Assembly: GCA_051646925.1 (NCBI GenBank) | Contig: JBOFDK010000086.1 | Span: 1-64,000 of the forward strand | Direction of reading: 5' to 3' | Length of the DNA stretch: 64,000 bases | Source of the DNA: JBOFDK01 sp051646925 | GTDB lineage: Bacteria > Bacillota > Clostridia > Lachnospirales > Cellulosilyticaceae | In this document: positions 1-8,030 of the stretch, piece by piece | How the letters are laid out: each line of letters opens with the position of its first letter | Numbering within the stretch: position 1 is the first letter of the stretch | Made by a program: the position numbers and the translations under genes | Notes under the pieces: model-generated | The model's database searches: none | Seen by the model: only the letters and a program-made list of their open reading frames with translations | Told to the model about the DNA's origin: nothing

Positions 1-2056
1 GAATTTTAAAAGTTCCTATTTGAGCTGTATTCGTAACATGTGTTCCTCCGCAAAGCTCTACTGAATAATGCCCCATATCTACTACTCGTACAACATCTCC
101 GTATTTTTCACCAAATAGTGCCATAGCGCCCATATTTCGCGCTTCTTCTATTGATTTTTCACTCATTTCTATATTGAGTGCTTGAAGAATTTTTTCATTA
201 ACTATTTGTTCAATTTCTGTAATTTGCACAGGTGTTAATGCTTCAAAATGCGTATAGTCAAAACGTAATCTTTCTTTCGTAACATTTGAGCCTGCCTGCT
301 CAACATGTCCACCTACTACATCTCTTAATGCTTTTTGAAGAAGATGCGTAGCACTATGATTACGAGCTGAATCTAGACGTGTAGTTTGTTCTACACTAAA
401 TGTTGCCTTTTGACCAACTGCTATATTTCCTTTTACTATTGTTCCATGATGAATAAATTTACCACCAACTGCTTTTGTTGTATTGTAAACATTTACCACA
501 CCAGTTTCTGTTTCTATTACACCACAATCTCCCGCTTGTCCACCACTTTCAGCGTAAAATGGCGTTTCTGTTGCAACTATACAAATATTCATTTTTTCAG
601 TTGCACTCTCTAGTATTTCATCTTCAGATGTAATTGCAGCGATACTACCTTCAAAAGTTAATGTATTGTATCCAACAAATGTAGTTGTTAAATTGCGATC
701 AAGTTTGTGGAATACTGTTTCTGCACTTCCCATGTAGCTAGTTTCACTTCTTGCATCACGCCCTCTATTTCGTTGTTTATCCATTTCTTCTTTAAATGCA
801 TCTTCATCAACACTCATACCTTTTTCTTCTAAGATTTCACGTGTCAAATCAATTGGAAAACCATAAGTATCATACAGTTTAAACGAAGAAACTCCATCTA
901 ATACTTTTTCATTTTTTTGTTCTAATGTTTCAATTTGTTGTTTTAAAATAGCAAGTCCTTGTTCTATTGTTTTATTGAAATTTTCTTCTTCTACTGTAAG
1001 TAGTTTAATAATATAGTCATATTTATCAACTAATTCTGTGTACTCATGTTTAGAATTATTAACAACTGTTTCAACAATTTTTTTCAAGAATAAATCTTTT
1101 ATTCCTAATAATTTTCCATGACGTACTGCGCGGCGTAATAATCTTCTCATTACATATCCACGCCCTTCATTTGAAGGTAGTACCCCATCAGATGCCATAA
1201 ATGTTACTGAACGTATATGGTCTGTAATAACACGAATTGAAACATCTTGTTTTGGATTTTCGCCATATTTTACTCCTGCTAGTTCACATACATGATCCCT
1301 AATAGCTTTTATAGTGTCTACATCAAATACTGTTTCAACATCTTGCATCATAACTGCTAAACGCTCAAGTCCCATTCCTGTATCAATGTTTGGCTTTGGT
1401 AATGGCACATAAGTTCCATCCTCATTACGGTTAAACTGTGTGAAAACTAAATTCCAAAATTCAATATATCTATCACAATCACAACCTACAGTACAATTTG
1501 GCGAGCTACATCCGTACTTTTCTCCGCGGTCAAAATAAATTTCTGAACATGGACCACAAGGACCTGTAGTTCCAACTTCCCAAAAATTATCTTCTTTACC
1601 CATATAAAAGATTTTTTCTTTTGGAAGACCTATTTTATTCATCCATATTTGCGCTGCATCATCATCTTCTTCATATACTGAAATGTATAAAAGTTCAACT
1701 GGTATTCCTACTACTTCAGTTATAAATTCCCACGCCCAAGCAATTGCTTCTTCTTTAAAATAGTCTCCAAACGAAAAGTTACCGAGCATTTCAAAACACG
1801 TTAAATGACGTGCTGTTTTTCCAACATTTTCAATATCCCCAGTTCTAATACATTTTTGGCACGTTGTAATACGCTTAGATGGTGGCACCTCTTGACCTGT
1901 AAAAAACGGTTTAAGCGGCGCCATACCTGCGTTGATAAGTAATAAACTGTTATCATTTTGTGGTACAACAGGAAAACTTTTCATTCTTAAATGCATTTTT
2001 GATTCAAAAAAATTTAAATACATCTCTCTTAATTCATTTAATCCTAATTTTTTCAT
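1..2056 (-). CDS. alaS: Alanine--tRNA ligase, C-terminus cut by window edge
   Basis: Charges tRNA-Ala with alanine in the cytoplasm. About 685 codons are visible. They cover the class II catalytic core (start MKKLGLNELREMYLNFFESK), the tRNA-recognition helices and most of the editing domain, with zinc-site motifs HSATH and CGGTH. The C-Ala domain lies beyond position 1. The start codon at 2054-2056 follows a strong TAGGAGGAAT ribosome site. The gene lies 10 bp after the VanY-like gene, and both are read from the alanine T-box leader at 2656-2860, so uncharged tRNA-Ala should induce it. No frameshift is visible. Confidence 0.97.
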   Translation of the reverse strand, partial: MKKLGLNELREMYLNFFESKMHLRMKSFPVVPQNDNSLLLINAGMAPLKPFFTGQEVPPSKRITTCQKCIRTGDIENVGKTARHLTCFEMLGNFSFGDYFKEEAIAWAWEFITEVVGIPVELLYISVYEEDDDAAQIWMNKIGLPKEKIFYMGKEDNFWEVGTTGPCGPCSEIYFDRGEKYGCSSPNCTVGCDCDRYIEFWNLVFTQFNRNEDGTYVPLPKPNIDTGMGLERLAVMMQDVETVFDVDTIKAIRDHVCELAGVKYGENPKQDVSIRVITDHIRSVTFMASDGVLPSNEGRGYVMRRLLRRAVRHGKLLGIKDLFLKKIVETVVNNSKHEYTELVDKYDYIIKLLTVEEENFNKTIEQGLAILKQQIETLEQKNEKVLDGVSSFKLYDTYGFPIDLTREILEEKGMSVDEDAFKEEMDKQRNRGRDARSETSYMGSAETVFHKLDRNLTTTFVGYNTLTFEGSIAAITSEDEILESATEKMNICIVATETPFYAESGGQAGDCGVIETETGVVNVYNTTKAVGGKFIHHGTIVKGNIAVGQKATFSVEQTTRLDSARNHSATHLLQKALRDVVGGHVEQAGSNVTKERLRFDYTHFEALTPVQITEIEQIVNEKILQALNIEMSEKSIEEARNMGAMALFGEKYGDVVRVVDMGHYSVELCGGTHVTNTAQIGTFKI

Positions 2057-2066
2057 TATATTCCTC

Positions 2067-2624
2067 CTAAGTACTTAAATCATATTTTTTCTTCCAAATA
2101 GTATTGTTGTATTCTTCTAAACACCAATTCATTTTTTTCATTTTTTTTGCATGACCAATACCTACATAGCGATAATGTGTATAATCACATTTGTGTTTCG
2201 TAATATCTTCTTTTTCTTCTGGGTATCTCCGAATAATTCCAAAATAAAATGCATTTTCTTCAAGCCACTTATATTGCTTTGAATTCTTTGTTATTTCTAA
2301 ATCACAGACTGTTCCTAATTGATGTTCTGAACAACCTGGTGGCAAAACATATTTAGCCCTTGATAATATAACATGATCTGTAAATCGTCTTAAATTAAGC
2401 TCTTTTTGTTGCTGAACATATATTTTATTTTGATAAGCATATGAACGATAACCCTCTTTGATTATTATACCCACTTCACCGTCTTGTTGCATTTGATAAT
2501 TCATATTATAAAATGCTTCATACGCTTCTTTTACTAACCAAATACTTCTAACTGGATCCCATACCATATCTTTAGGTATATATAAATTATTTAACGGATT
2601 TTCATTATTAACAATAGATAGCAC
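2067..2624 (-). CDS. VanY/M15-type D-alanyl-D-alanine carboxypeptidase-like protein without signal peptide
   Basis: Zinc peptidase of the M15B family. The motifs are GYRSYAYQ (about residue 58), SEHQLGTVCDLE (zinc ligands H101 and D108) and THYRYVG (H150). The family removes the terminal D-Ala from peptidoglycan precursors or dipeptides. I chose the GTG at 2622-2624 because AAGGGGT lies 7 nt upstream; an in-frame GTG nine bases earlier is possible. The protein has about 185 residues and no signal peptide or membrane anchor, so it may act inside the cell as VanX-like enzymes do. It sits between an alanine T-box and alaS, which suggests a link to alanine supply (inference). Confidence 0.8.
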   Translation of the reverse strand: MLSIVNNENPLNNLYIPKDMVWDPVRSIWLVKEAYEAFYNMNYQMQQDGEVGIIIKEGYRSYAYQNKIYVQQQKELNLRRFTDHVILSRAKYVLPPGCSEHQLGTVCDLEITKNSKQYKWLEENAFYFGIIRRYPEEKEDITKHKCDYTHYRYVGIGHAKKMKKMNWCLEEYNNTIWKKKYDLST

Positions 2625-2655
2625 AATATACACCCCTTACCATAAAAAGAAGGAC

Positions 2656-2860
2656 AGAAAAAAGCCTCATCCCAAAATAGGGACGAGGCTTCTCGCGGTA
2701 CCACCCTAGTTATACCTTACTAGGTATCACCTTTAGACCTTTAACGAAGTCATCCGTACATCCCTACTGTTATTCAAGATGCAAGCTCCAAGGTTGCTTC
2801 AACAAATAGGTATTAGAAAGCTCCCACCACTACTTTCCTCTCTGAAAACCCTTTTTTGTT
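2656..2860 (-). promoter_or_regulatory. Alanine T-box leader with terminator
   Basis: On the minus strand the conserved T-box AGGGTGGTACCGCG lies at 2694-2707, followed by the terminator hairpin (arms 2664-2673 and 2680-2689) and a T run. Stem I features AGAGAGG and GTGGTGGGAG lie upstream. Aligning the specifier loop with the B. subtilis tyrS leader puts the specifier at 2780-2782, reading GCA, an alanine codon. Uncharged tRNA-Ala should therefore favour antitermination into the VanY-like gene and alaS. A weak promoter (ATGACA ... TATATA) may lie further upstream, near 2900-2925. Confidence 0.93.
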
Positions 2861-2968
2861 TACTCTTCCTCTTCCTAGCATTTACGTTTATATTTATATA
2901 TACACAAAGTATTGGTTGTCATATGCTCATTTCATAAAATTATATTCAAATTTTTTTATTTTGTCAAC

Positions 2969-3100
2969 TCACACTCCCCATTTCTTCATATATTTCAATA
3001 CTGTTTTCTTGTCTTTTTTAGAACTAAAACAATACCATGCTCCAAGTGCTCCTACAAAACTTCCCATAACCGCACCTATAATAAATTTATTCATATACAT
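2969..3100 (-). CDS. Small membrane-anchored protein, YtxH-like
   Basis: A 43-residue ORF (MYMNKFIIGAVMGSFVGALG...) with one glycine-rich membrane helix at residues 5-22, then a lysine-rich tail ending KKWGV. The sequence GGTGAT lies just upstream of the ATG. The pattern (helix with GxxxG-like spacing plus a basic tail) resembles small YtxH/general-stress membrane proteins, but it is too short for certainty. It is a separate gene upstream of the T-box leader and is read in the same direction. Confidence 0.55.
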   Translation of the reverse strand: MYMNKFIIGAVMGSFVGALGAWYCFSSKKDKKTVLKYMKKWGV

Positions 3101-3282
3101 ACCATCACCACTTTCTATAGTTAATTGCACTTAGTTTATCCATTTTTTCAGTTATCATTCTTTAAAATGTTTCTATATTTACAACTTTTTTATATAGTGA
3201 TTACTACTTTATTTTTTTATAACGTCTATACTCTTTTTTTTTATCATATATTAAACTAAAACACTTGTTGGAGGTATACATA

Positions 3283-3942
3283 ATGTCTATTATATCTAAT
3301 AAAGAAATATCAAATTTTGGTTATATTCGTTTTTTCTATACATTTCCTGACGATAACCAATATTCATTATATTTAGGTGATTCATGCATTCAAAAATTAT
3401 TTATGTATGAAGATTTAACAAATTATATTAAATGGCCTGTAGGTACTGTTTTATGCACTCTACGTGATATTAAAACACAAACAATCATATATGAAAAACG
3501 AATAAACATACAACCATGCAGTGCTTATACCTATATTTTATCTATCCACCCTAAAAAAGAAGATGCATATCATATTTACTCTCAAGAAGACCTTAAACGC
3601 ACAGTTTTAAATAATAGCCTTGTACGCTTCGGAAATTTTTCACATAATATGCCTACGCTAACATTATATTCTAATGATAATAAGCTTTTTTGCAAAAATA
3701 TAACTCTAGGTCAATTAAATAATTACACGACTATGCCTACTGGAAAATATACATTAAATGCTTTTGGTGATGATACAGAAAAACCTTTCGATATATTTCA
3801 TCCCAATGTATTAAAAGAAAGTCGCCTTTATACATTTTATCTAATCGGCTCCGGTTCTAAAACTTACCCATTTAAGTTAATACAAACAATTGATGGTGCT
3901 TCTTATTTGCCATTAAAAAAAATGACATCACTTGCTTTTTAA
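3283..3942 (+). CDS. DUF4397-like protein
   Basis: About 219 residues, two similar beta-rich halves: YIRFFYTFPDDNQYSLYLGD (about 12-31) and LVRFGNFSHNMPTLTLYSND (about 112-131). Each is followed by a short hydrophobic stretch and a pattern like LPAGTY/MPTGKYTLNAFG, as in DUF4397 surface domains of clostridia. No signal peptide is visible. The start at 3283 is preferred over the upstream in-frame codon because GGAGGT precedes it by about 9 nt. The 3' end contributes to a terminator shared with the convergent flavin reductase-like gene. Function unknown. Confidence 0.65.
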   Translation: MSIISNKEISNFGYIRFFYTFPDDNQYSLYLGDSCIQKLFMYEDLTNYIKWPVGTVLCTLRDIKTQTIIYEKRINIQPCSAYTYILSIHPKKEDAYHIYSQEDLKRTVLNNSLVRFGNFSHNMPTLTLYSNDNKLFCKNITLGQLNNYTTMPTGKYTLNAFGDDTEKPFDIFHPNVLKESRLYTFYLIGSGSKTYPFKLIQTIDGASYLPLKKMTSLAF

Positions 3943-3958
3943 GCTGATGTCATTTTTT
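3917..3958. terminator. Bidirectional terminator
   Basis: Perfect inverted repeat with arms 3917-3930 and 3945-3958 and A/T runs on both sides. It overlaps the last codons of the DUF4397-like gene and serves the convergent gene as well. Confidence 0.8.
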
Positions 3959-3966
3959 ATTTGTTT

Positions 3967-4635
3967 TTATTTTTTATTTGTTTTTATTTTTTTATTTGTT
4001 TTTGTTTTTGACTTTGATTTATTATTAGGTGTTACAACTTCATTTCTTCTTCTATTTTTAACTTTTTTTTCTGTTTTGGGTTTCGTAACAGAATAACCAA
4101 ATCGGCCAATCGATTTTCCAAGTTCAAAATATTCACCATGTGAATATGCAACTAAGTCAGATTGATTCAAGTGAAATTTACCTGCATCATCTATAAATTC
4201 TTCATCTGCATATATATTTTCAACTTCCGCAAGGAACATATCATGTGAGCCTAATTCTTTAATTTCAGTTACACGACAAACTACATTTACAGGGCTTTCA
4301 CCAATCATTGGGCAGCCACTTTCTTCATCTACTAGAAGTGTTAATTTCATTTCTTCAAACTTATTATAATCTTTACCTGAACGTACACCACAAAAATCTG
4401 TAGCATATGCAAGATCACGCGTCGTTAAATTTAATACAAAATACCCAGCCTCTTTAATCAAATCATATGAATATCTACTTTTTCTAAGCGAAATATATGT
4501 CATTGCAGGATTTGTGCAAATAGTTCCAGTCCATGCGACCGTTACGATATTTGGTGCATCTTTCGTTCCACAACTAACCATAATTGCAGGCAGTGGATAT
4601 ACCATATTTCCAGATTTCCATTTTTGTTTACTCAT
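3967..4635 (-). CDS. Flavin reductase-like FMN-binding protein with basic tail
   Basis: FMN-binding split-barrel protein of the flavin reductase-like family (PAIMVSCGTKDAPNIVTVAW, then ISLRKSRYSYDLI and YFVLNLTTRDLAYATDFCG). It probably binds FMN and may use NAD(P)H; the substrate is not evident. Residues 1-185 look like a complete family member. The last 35 or so residues are a lysine/threonine/asparagine-rich tail (KSKSKTKTNKKIKTNKK) encoded by a T/A-rich near-repeat at 3960-4015, which is not part of the family domain. The ribosome site AAGGAG is upstream at about 4645. Confidence 0.85.
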   Translation of the reverse strand: MSKQKWKSGNMVYPLPAIMVSCGTKDAPNIVTVAWTGTICTNPAMTYISLRKSRYSYDLIKEAGYFVLNLTTRDLAYATDFCGVRSGKDYNKFEEMKLTLLVDEESGCPMIGESPVNVVCRVTEIKELGSHDMFLAEVENIYADEEFIDDAGKFHLNQSDLVAYSHGEYFELGKSIGRFGYSVTKPKTEKKVKNRRRNEVVTPNNKSKSKTKTNKKIKTNKK

Positions 4636-4675
4636 TTATAAAAAACTCCTTATATTTAAAATTATACCAATTCTT

Positions 4676-5335
4676 CTACATCATAATACCCGCTAGCCAC
4701 CCTACAAAATTAATAAATATATGCACACATGTAGGTGCCATTATATGACCTACTTTTTCACGTAAAAATCCAAGTCCGATACCTAATACACTTGCATAAA
4801 TTTTTTGCAAACCAAATGGATGAATAATACCAAAAATTATGCCTTGAAAAATAACACTTACTTTTACCCCAAAGTATTTTTTCACATAATCTTGTATTTT
4901 CCCTCTAAATATATATTCTTCTATAAATGGCGCTCCAATTACTAAAACAAGACTACGTAAAAACGGTTCTTTAGAAACAAATAAGGAACCAATTTCTGCT
5001 TCATACGTAGGAAAAAAAGGTGACATCAGTCCATTAATAAGCGTAACTAATAACCATAATGGAATAACATATAGTAGTGTTTTTTCAAACATCTTTCTCG
5101 TAAACCCTTTGTAATACATTAAAATTGATGTGCCATCTATTTTATTTAAAACCCCTATACCGAGTATCGTAATAATATATCCTATCATTGTTAATAAATA
5201 CATATTATTTACAATAATTTCTTGTCCAAACATCATTTCTACAACAATAGAAATAATTTGTTGTGTTCCAATAAATAAAAATAACATTGCAAATGTAAAT
5301 AATATACATTTACTAGCTTTTAAAATATACTTCAC
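4676..5335 (-). CDS. CPBP-family intramembrane metalloprotease
   Basis: Integral membrane protein with about six hydrophobic segments and the CPBP (Abi/CAAX) motifs: EEYIFRG (EExxxR), FGIIHPFG and HIFINFVG, which supply the metal-binding Glu and His residues. Family members cleave membrane peptides or act in bacteriocin immunity; the target here is unknown. I chose the GTG at 5333-5335 because GAGGTGA sits 8 nt upstream. The longer frame to 5422 has no ribosome site. It is divergent from plsC. Confidence 0.85.
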   Translation of the reverse strand: MKYILKASKCILFTFAMLFLFIGTQQIISIVVEMMFGQEIIVNNMYLLTMIGYIITILGIGVLNKIDGTSILMYYKGFTRKMFEKTLLYVIPLWLLVTLINGLMSPFFPTYEAEIGSLFVSKEPFLRSLVLVIGAPFIEEYIFRGKIQDYVKKYFGVKVSVIFQGIIFGIIHPFGLQKIYASVLGIGLGFLREKVGHIMAPTCVHIFINFVGWLAGIMM

Positions 5336-5436
5336 TATATAACTCACCTCTTTCAATTTTTTATATATTAAATCTTTATTCTTACTATACTTTATACTAT
5401 AATAAACATAAAAACAACTCAAGGAGACTTTTTATA

Positions 5437-6156
5437 ATGTTAAAAACTATTTATTGGTATTTTTACTTTGCGCTTTCAGCCGTTATGTTATACCCACAAC
5501 TTTTAAAAGTAAAAAAATATATAAAAAATGGCCAAGAAGAACTTGCTGAAGAACTTATATACTCAGTTACTTCATCTTGGGCTATGAAACAAATAAAAAA
5601 TGCTGGTGCAACAATTAATGTCCACGGGATTGATAACATTCCAAAAAAAGCACCAGTTGTTTTTATTAGTAATCACCAAAGTAATTTTGACATTGCAATC
5701 TTTATGGCGTGTATTCCTACACCTAAAGGATATATTTCAAAAATTGAAATGAAAAAAATACCTCTAATCCGCACTTGGATGGAGTATATGCATTGTATTT
5801 TTATGGATCGTAGTACAGCAAAATCATCATATGCTGCTATTATTGATGGTATTAAAACTATTAATAACGGTCACTCTTTAGTTATTTTCCCTGAAGGCAC
5901 TAGAAGCCGATGTGATAAAATGGCAGAATTTAAAGGCGGAAGCTTTAAATTAGCTACAAGATCTAAAGCACCTATCGTACCTGTTACAATTAATGGCTCT
6001 TACAAGCTAATGGAAGGTAACAATGGTAATGTTAAAGCAGGCACTGTAGATATCTATATACATCCACCTGTGTATACATCAGAGCTTAGTAAAGAAGAAT
6101 GTAATGAACTTCCTACTCAAATCCAAAGCATCATACAATCAAAATTACCTAATTAA
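5437..6156 (+). CDS. plsC: 1-acyl-sn-glycerol-3-phosphate acyltransferase
   Basis: Makes phosphatidic acid by acylating lysophosphatidic acid at the inner membrane face. The motif NHQSNFD (H80, D85) is the HX4D catalytic pair, and FPEGTRSR lies at about 151-158. A hydrophobic N-terminal segment (residues 4-20) can anchor it. The 239-residue length is normal for PlsC. A good AAGGAGA site precedes the ATG. Single gene with a terminator at 6177-6218. Confidence 0.92.
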   Translation: MLKTIYWYFYFALSAVMLYPQLLKVKKYIKNGQEELAEELIYSVTSSWAMKQIKNAGATINVHGIDNIPKKAPVVFISNHQSNFDIAIFMACIPTPKGYISKIEMKKIPLIRTWMEYMHCIFMDRSTAKSSYAAIIDGIKTINNGHSLVIFPEGTRSRCDKMAEFKGGSFKLATRSKAPIVPVTINGSYKLMEGNNGNVKAGTVDIYIHPPVYTSELSKEECNELPTQIQSIIQSKLPN

Positions 6157-6176
6157 TATCTAATTAATATCTAAAC

Positions 6177-6218
6177 CAAAAAGATGCCAATTGCAATATT
6201 GCAGTTGGCATCTTTTTT
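6177..6218. terminator. Bidirectional terminator
   Basis: Near-perfect hairpin (AAGATGCCAA ... TTGGCATCTT) with flanking A and T runs between the convergent plsC and ABC exporter genes. Confidence 0.85.
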
Positions 6219-6237
6219 AAATTCATATTTTATTTTT

Positions 6238-7956
6238 CTAGTTATTGATTCCTTCAAATTGTGCATTATATAGCTTATAATATACACCTTCATTGCTTAA
6301 TAGTTGTTCATGACTACCACGCTCTAATATTCCATCTTTGCCTAATACAACAATTTCATCCGCATCTCTAATCGTTGATAACCTATGTGCAACTACTAAC
6401 GTTGTACGACCTTTGCTAACTTCTTCCATAGATTGTTGTATTAAATATTCTGTTGCATTATCTAACGCTGAAGTCGCCTCATCTAATATAAGAATACTTG
6501 GGTTTTTCAAAAATACACGTGCGATAGACAGACGCTGACGTTGTCCTCCTGATAATTTCACACCACGTTCTCCTACGTATGTGTCATATCCATCTGGCAA
6601 TGCGATTATAAACTCATGAATATTTGCTTTTTTAGCAGCATTTATAACTTCATCATCCGATGCATTTTGTTTTCCGTATAAAATATTTTCTTTTATTGTT
6701 CCTGTAAACAGAAAAACTTCTTGTTGTACTATTCCGATATGATGACGCAACGATTTTCTTGTAATATTGTAGATACTTTTACTATCAATCAAAATATCCC
6801 CTTCTGTTGCATCATAAAATCTTGGAATCAAGTTACATAACGTAGTTTTACCACCACCTGACGGCCCAACTAGTGCAACCATTTTACCTTTTGGAATTTT
6901 TAAATCGATATTTTTAAGTACATATTCATCTTCATATTTAAAATGAATGTTTTGGAATTCAACTTCTCCTAATACATTATCTAACACTTCTGCATTTGGT
7001 AAGTCTTCTTCTTCAACTTGATTCATAAGTTCTGTATAACGCTGAAAACCTGTCATTCCATTTTGATATTGTTCCATAAAGTTAACAAGTTTTCTAAGTG
7101 GTTGTGTAAACATTTTAATATATAATAAGTATGCTGCAAAATCTCCAATTGTAATTGATTGGTTAAATGTAAAAACTCCACCTACTATTAGACATACATA
7201 CTCTAGCATATCCATACTAAAAACTGCGCCTGAAAAATATTCTGCCATAGCCTTATATGCTTTTTCACGAGCTCTACAAAAACCGTTATTTCCTTTTTGG
7301 AATTTTTCTAGTTCACTTTCTCCGCTATCAAAACTTTTTGAAACACGCATACCAGCAATACTATTTTCTAAAATAGAATTAATTTTCCCTGTTTCAACAC
7401 GACTTGCTTTAAATGCTGCTCCCATTTTATCTTTTTTTCTCCATGTGAATATAAATACAAATGGAATACACATGAAAATTATAAGTGTTAACGGCACGTT
7501 AATCGTAAGTAAAATGAAAAATGAGCCTAATATCATAACAATTGAAATAAATAAATCTTCTGGACCATGATGTGCTAATTCTGAAATTTCCATCAAATCA
7601 TTGATAATTCGTGACATTATTTCACCTGTTTTTGTATTATCAAAATACTCACATGGTAATTTTTGCAAATGTCTGAAAATATCTTTTCTCATATCACCTT
7701 GCATTCTAACACCAATAACATGCCCCCAATACTGCATGAAATAATTACATAGAGCCTTAACTACAAATACTAAAAATAATGTACTTGCAAACACTACAAT
7801 CATTCTTATTTCTTGATTTGGAATACTGTTATTTATAAGTTCTCTTGTCATCATTGGATATATAAGGTCACATGCTGCTGCTAAAAAAGCGACTAATAAA
7901 TCTAATGCAAATAATTTTTTATATGGCTTATAATAAGTTATAAATTTTTTAAGCAT
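6238..7956 (-). CDS. ABC transporter, fused permease/ATPase (exporter type)
   Basis: 572-residue half-transporter: six membrane helices in residues 1-310 and a C-terminal nucleotide-binding domain with Walker A GPSGGGKTT, signature LSGGQRQR, Walker B ILILDEATSALD and the H-loop AHRLST. It is of the MsbA/LmrA/BmrA class, probably exporting lipids or drugs as a homodimer. The substrate cannot be read from the sequence. The ribosome site AAGGAGG precedes the ATG. No partner half-transporter is adjacent. Confidence 0.93.
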   Translation of the reverse strand: MLKKFITYYKPYKKLFALDLLVAFLAAACDLIYPMMTRELINNSIPNQEIRMIVVFASTLFLVFVVKALCNYFMQYWGHVIGVRMQGDMRKDIFRHLQKLPCEYFDNTKTGEIMSRIINDLMEISELAHHGPEDLFISIVMILGSFFILLTINVPLTLIIFMCIPFVFIFTWRKKDKMGAAFKASRVETGKINSILENSIAGMRVSKSFDSGESELEKFQKGNNGFCRAREKAYKAMAEYFSGAVFSMDMLEYVCLIVGGVFTFNQSITIGDFAAYLLYIKMFTQPLRKLVNFMEQYQNGMTGFQRYTELMNQVEEEDLPNAEVLDNVLGEVEFQNIHFKYEDEYVLKNIDLKIPKGKMVALVGPSGGGKTTLCNLIPRFYDATEGDILIDSKSIYNITRKSLRHHIGIVQQEVFLFTGTIKENILYGKQNASDDEVINAAKKANIHEFIIALPDGYDTYVGERGVKLSGGQRQRLSIARVFLKNPSILILDEATSALDNATEYLIQQSMEEVSKGRTTLVVAHRLSTIRDADEIVVLGKDGILERGSHEQLLSNEGVYYKLYNAQFEGINN

Positions 7957-7990
7957 TTTACATCCTCCTTTTTTTATTTAACAAAACATA

Positions 7991-8022
7991 GCCGCTTGTT
8001 TGTATTAATACAAACAAGCGGC
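7991..8022. terminator. Terminator after the DEAD-box helicase gene
   Basis: Perfect 14-bp-arm hairpin (GCCGCTTGTTTGTA ... TACAAACAAGCGGC). It lies 3' of the leftward helicase gene, with T runs on the minus strand. Confidence 0.8.
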
Positions 8023-8030
8023 TTTTAATA

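Noticed and set aside
2856..3134. Plus-strand ORFs over the T-box leader and the YtxH-like gene
   Set aside because: They are shadows of the minus-strand leader and of the small gene, with no ribosome site.
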